Of a stretch of DNA of 6,770 nucleotides, positions 5,687-6,770 are shown piece after piece (position 1 is the first letter of the stretch; the number at the start of each line of letters is the position of its first letter). The stretch lies in contig FR886191.1 in NCBI GenBank assembly GCA_000436475.1, positions 1 through 6,770 on the forward strand, given 5' to 3'. Source of the stretch: Eubacterium sp. CAG:248. GTDB taxonomy: Bacteria; Bacillota; Clostridia; Lachnospirales; Lachnospiraceae. Under the pieces are notes generated by a model. That model ran no database searches and had not been told where the DNA came from. It was given only the letters and a program-made list of their open reading frames with translations. A program made the position numbers and the translations under genes.

Positions 5687-6770
5687 CTTTACTACGTGTT
5701 TAGTATGCAGTAATTCATGTGCCTTTTCTGATAATGGTTCTTCAAAGTAATCTTTATAGCACTGGATAACCTCTGGATTCTCATGAGAAAATCTTAAGTT
5801 ATTCACCTTATCAAGTCCATAAAGTACCTTCGTTCTTGCCGCAACCTTATCATAATCATCTTTTATAGGCTGTCCGCCTCCATTAATACAACCGCCAGGA
5901 CACGCCATCACTTCAACAAAATCATACTTTACCTTTCCTGCTGCTATTGTATCCATAAGCTTTCTTGCATTAGAAAGACTGCTTGCAACTGCTACCTTAA
6001 GTATATTGCCATTTATAGTGAACTTTGCCTCTTTCCAGCCTTCAAGTCCTCTTACACACTGGAAAGCATCTGGTTCAGGATTAGTCTTATTGACAAGATA
6101 ATAAGCACTTCTTAATGCAGCCTCCATAACTCCACCGGTAGCACCAAATATAACGCCTGCACCACTTCCCATGCCAAGTGGATTATCAAACTCTTCTTCC
6201 TGAAGCTCCTCTGTCTTAATAAAGAATGACTTAAGCATTCTTTCTACTTCTCTGGTAGTAAGTACCGCATCTACATCGCCTCTGCCATCCCACGTAATCT
6301 CATCCTTCTTTGCAAGACATGGCATAATTGATACACAGAATATCTTTTCAGGCTCCACGCCAAGCTTTTCAGCATAATATGACTTCGTAACTGCGCCAAA
6401 CATCTGCTGTGGTGACTTCGCTGTTGAAAGTCTTTCAAGATACTGCGGATATTCCTTCTTCACAAAATTAACCCATCCCGGACAACATGATGTAAACATA
6501 GGAAGTCCTGATTCTTTAATCTCCGGAAGTCTGTGAAGCAGCTCACTTCCTTCCTCCATGATAGTAAGATCTGCTGAAAATGTTGTATCAAATATATAAT
6601 CAAAGCCGACCTTTCTTAAGGCTGATACAAGTCTTTTAGCTGTTGCGAATTCCTTGCTTAATCCAAAGCCTTCACCCCATGCTGTTCTGACAGCCGGCGC
6701 AATCTGTACAACTGTTATGATATCTTCATTCTCTACTGCATCAAGAACATATCCAACATCATCTCTTTCC
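5684..6770 (-). CDS. hydA: [FeFe] hydrogenase, group A, H-cluster domain (5' end beyond window)
   Basis: Reversible reduction of protons to H2, used by fermenting clostridia to reoxidise ferredoxin or NADH in the cytoplasm. The 361 residues in the window cover the catalytic domain; the frame stays open to the right edge, so N-terminal FeS domains, if any, lie outside. All three signature motifs are present: TSCCPGW (residues 93-99 of the visible part), MPCLAKK (149-155) and EVMACPGGCINGGGQP. The four H-cluster cysteines are C96, C151, C290 and C294, and C95 is the proton-relay cysteine. By alignment from memory with Clostridium CpI, the relay residues E279, E282, R286 and S319 are also kept (E73, E76, R80, S116), as are the methionines before the second and third motifs. 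The C-terminus (EPLSEKAHELLHT) is the usual ending. The enzyme therefore looks active. Whether it is monomeric or the HydA subunit of a bifurcating HydABC complex cannot be told here. Confidence 0.97.
   Translation of the reverse strand, partial: ERDDVGYVLDAVENEDIITVVQIAPAVRTAWGEGFGLSKEFATAKRLVSALRKVGFDYIFDTTFSADLTIMEEGSELLHRLPEIKESGLPMFTSCCPGWVNFVKKEYPQYLERLSTAKSPQQMFGAVTKSYYAEKLGVEPEKIFCVSIMPCLAKKDEITWDGRGDVDAVLTTREVERMLKSFFIKTEELQEEEFDNPLGMGSGAGVIFGATGGVMEAALRSAYYLVNKTNPEPDAFQCVRGLEGWKEAKFTINGNILKVAVASSLSNARKLMDTIAAGKVKYDFVEVMACPGGCINGGGQPIKDDYDKVAARTKVLYGLDKVNNLRFSHENPEVIQCYKDYFEEPLSEKAHELLHTKHVVK

Noticed and set aside
4658..5713. Several plus-strand open frames opposite DUF1015
   Set aside because: They overlap a well-conserved minus-strand gene completely, have no family features, and overlap one another in different frames.
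5684..6559. Hydrogenase beginning at the ATG at 6559
   Set aside because: That Met is the one in the conserved TIMEE segment. The frame continues upstream through VVQIAPAVR and LRKVGFDYIFDT to the window edge, so the gene is cut by the window, not short.

Overview
The window looks like chromosomal DNA of a low-GC anaerobic Firmicute. The best guess is a Lachnospiraceae-type gut or rumen Clostridium relative (Lachnospira, Roseburia or Butyrivibrio-like). This rests on the AT-rich codon use (AGA, ATA, TCA, CTT), the AGGAGG-like ribosome sites, the group A [FeFe] hydrogenase, and the DUF1015, glucan-enzyme and esterase gene content. The assignment is inference; no rRNA or other marker gene is present.

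All five genes lie on the minus strand, so transcription runs from high to low coordinates. In that order they are: (1) the 3' part of an [FeFe] hydrogenase gene, cut by the right edge, containing the whole H-cluster domain; (2) a DUF1015 protein; (3) a cytoplasmic alpha/beta-hydrolase of the acetylxylan/feruloyl esterase type; (4) a GlgB-like GH13 protein with N-domain, CBM48, barrel and C-terminal beta domain, whose catalytic residues are replaced and which carries an extra helical tail of about 90 residues; (5) a small MscS-type mechanosensitive channel. Gaps are 52, 122, 60 and 38 bases. I see no intrinsic terminator in any of them, so one long transcript, or two units split at the 122-base gap, is plausible.

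The hydrogenase disposes of fermentation electrons as H2. The esterase, pseudo-branching enzyme and channel could form a carbohydrate/osmotic group, but that link rests only on position.

The most notable item is the GlgB-like protein. The nucleophile Asp is Thr, the acid/base Glu is Asp, and the two active-site His residues are Tyr, while the fold-defining segments around them are well kept. Together with the 11-residue-periodic helical tail, this suggests a non-catalytic glucan-binding or scaffolding protein, not a working branching enzyme. No mobile elements, CRISPR arrays, RNA genes or riboswitches were seen.
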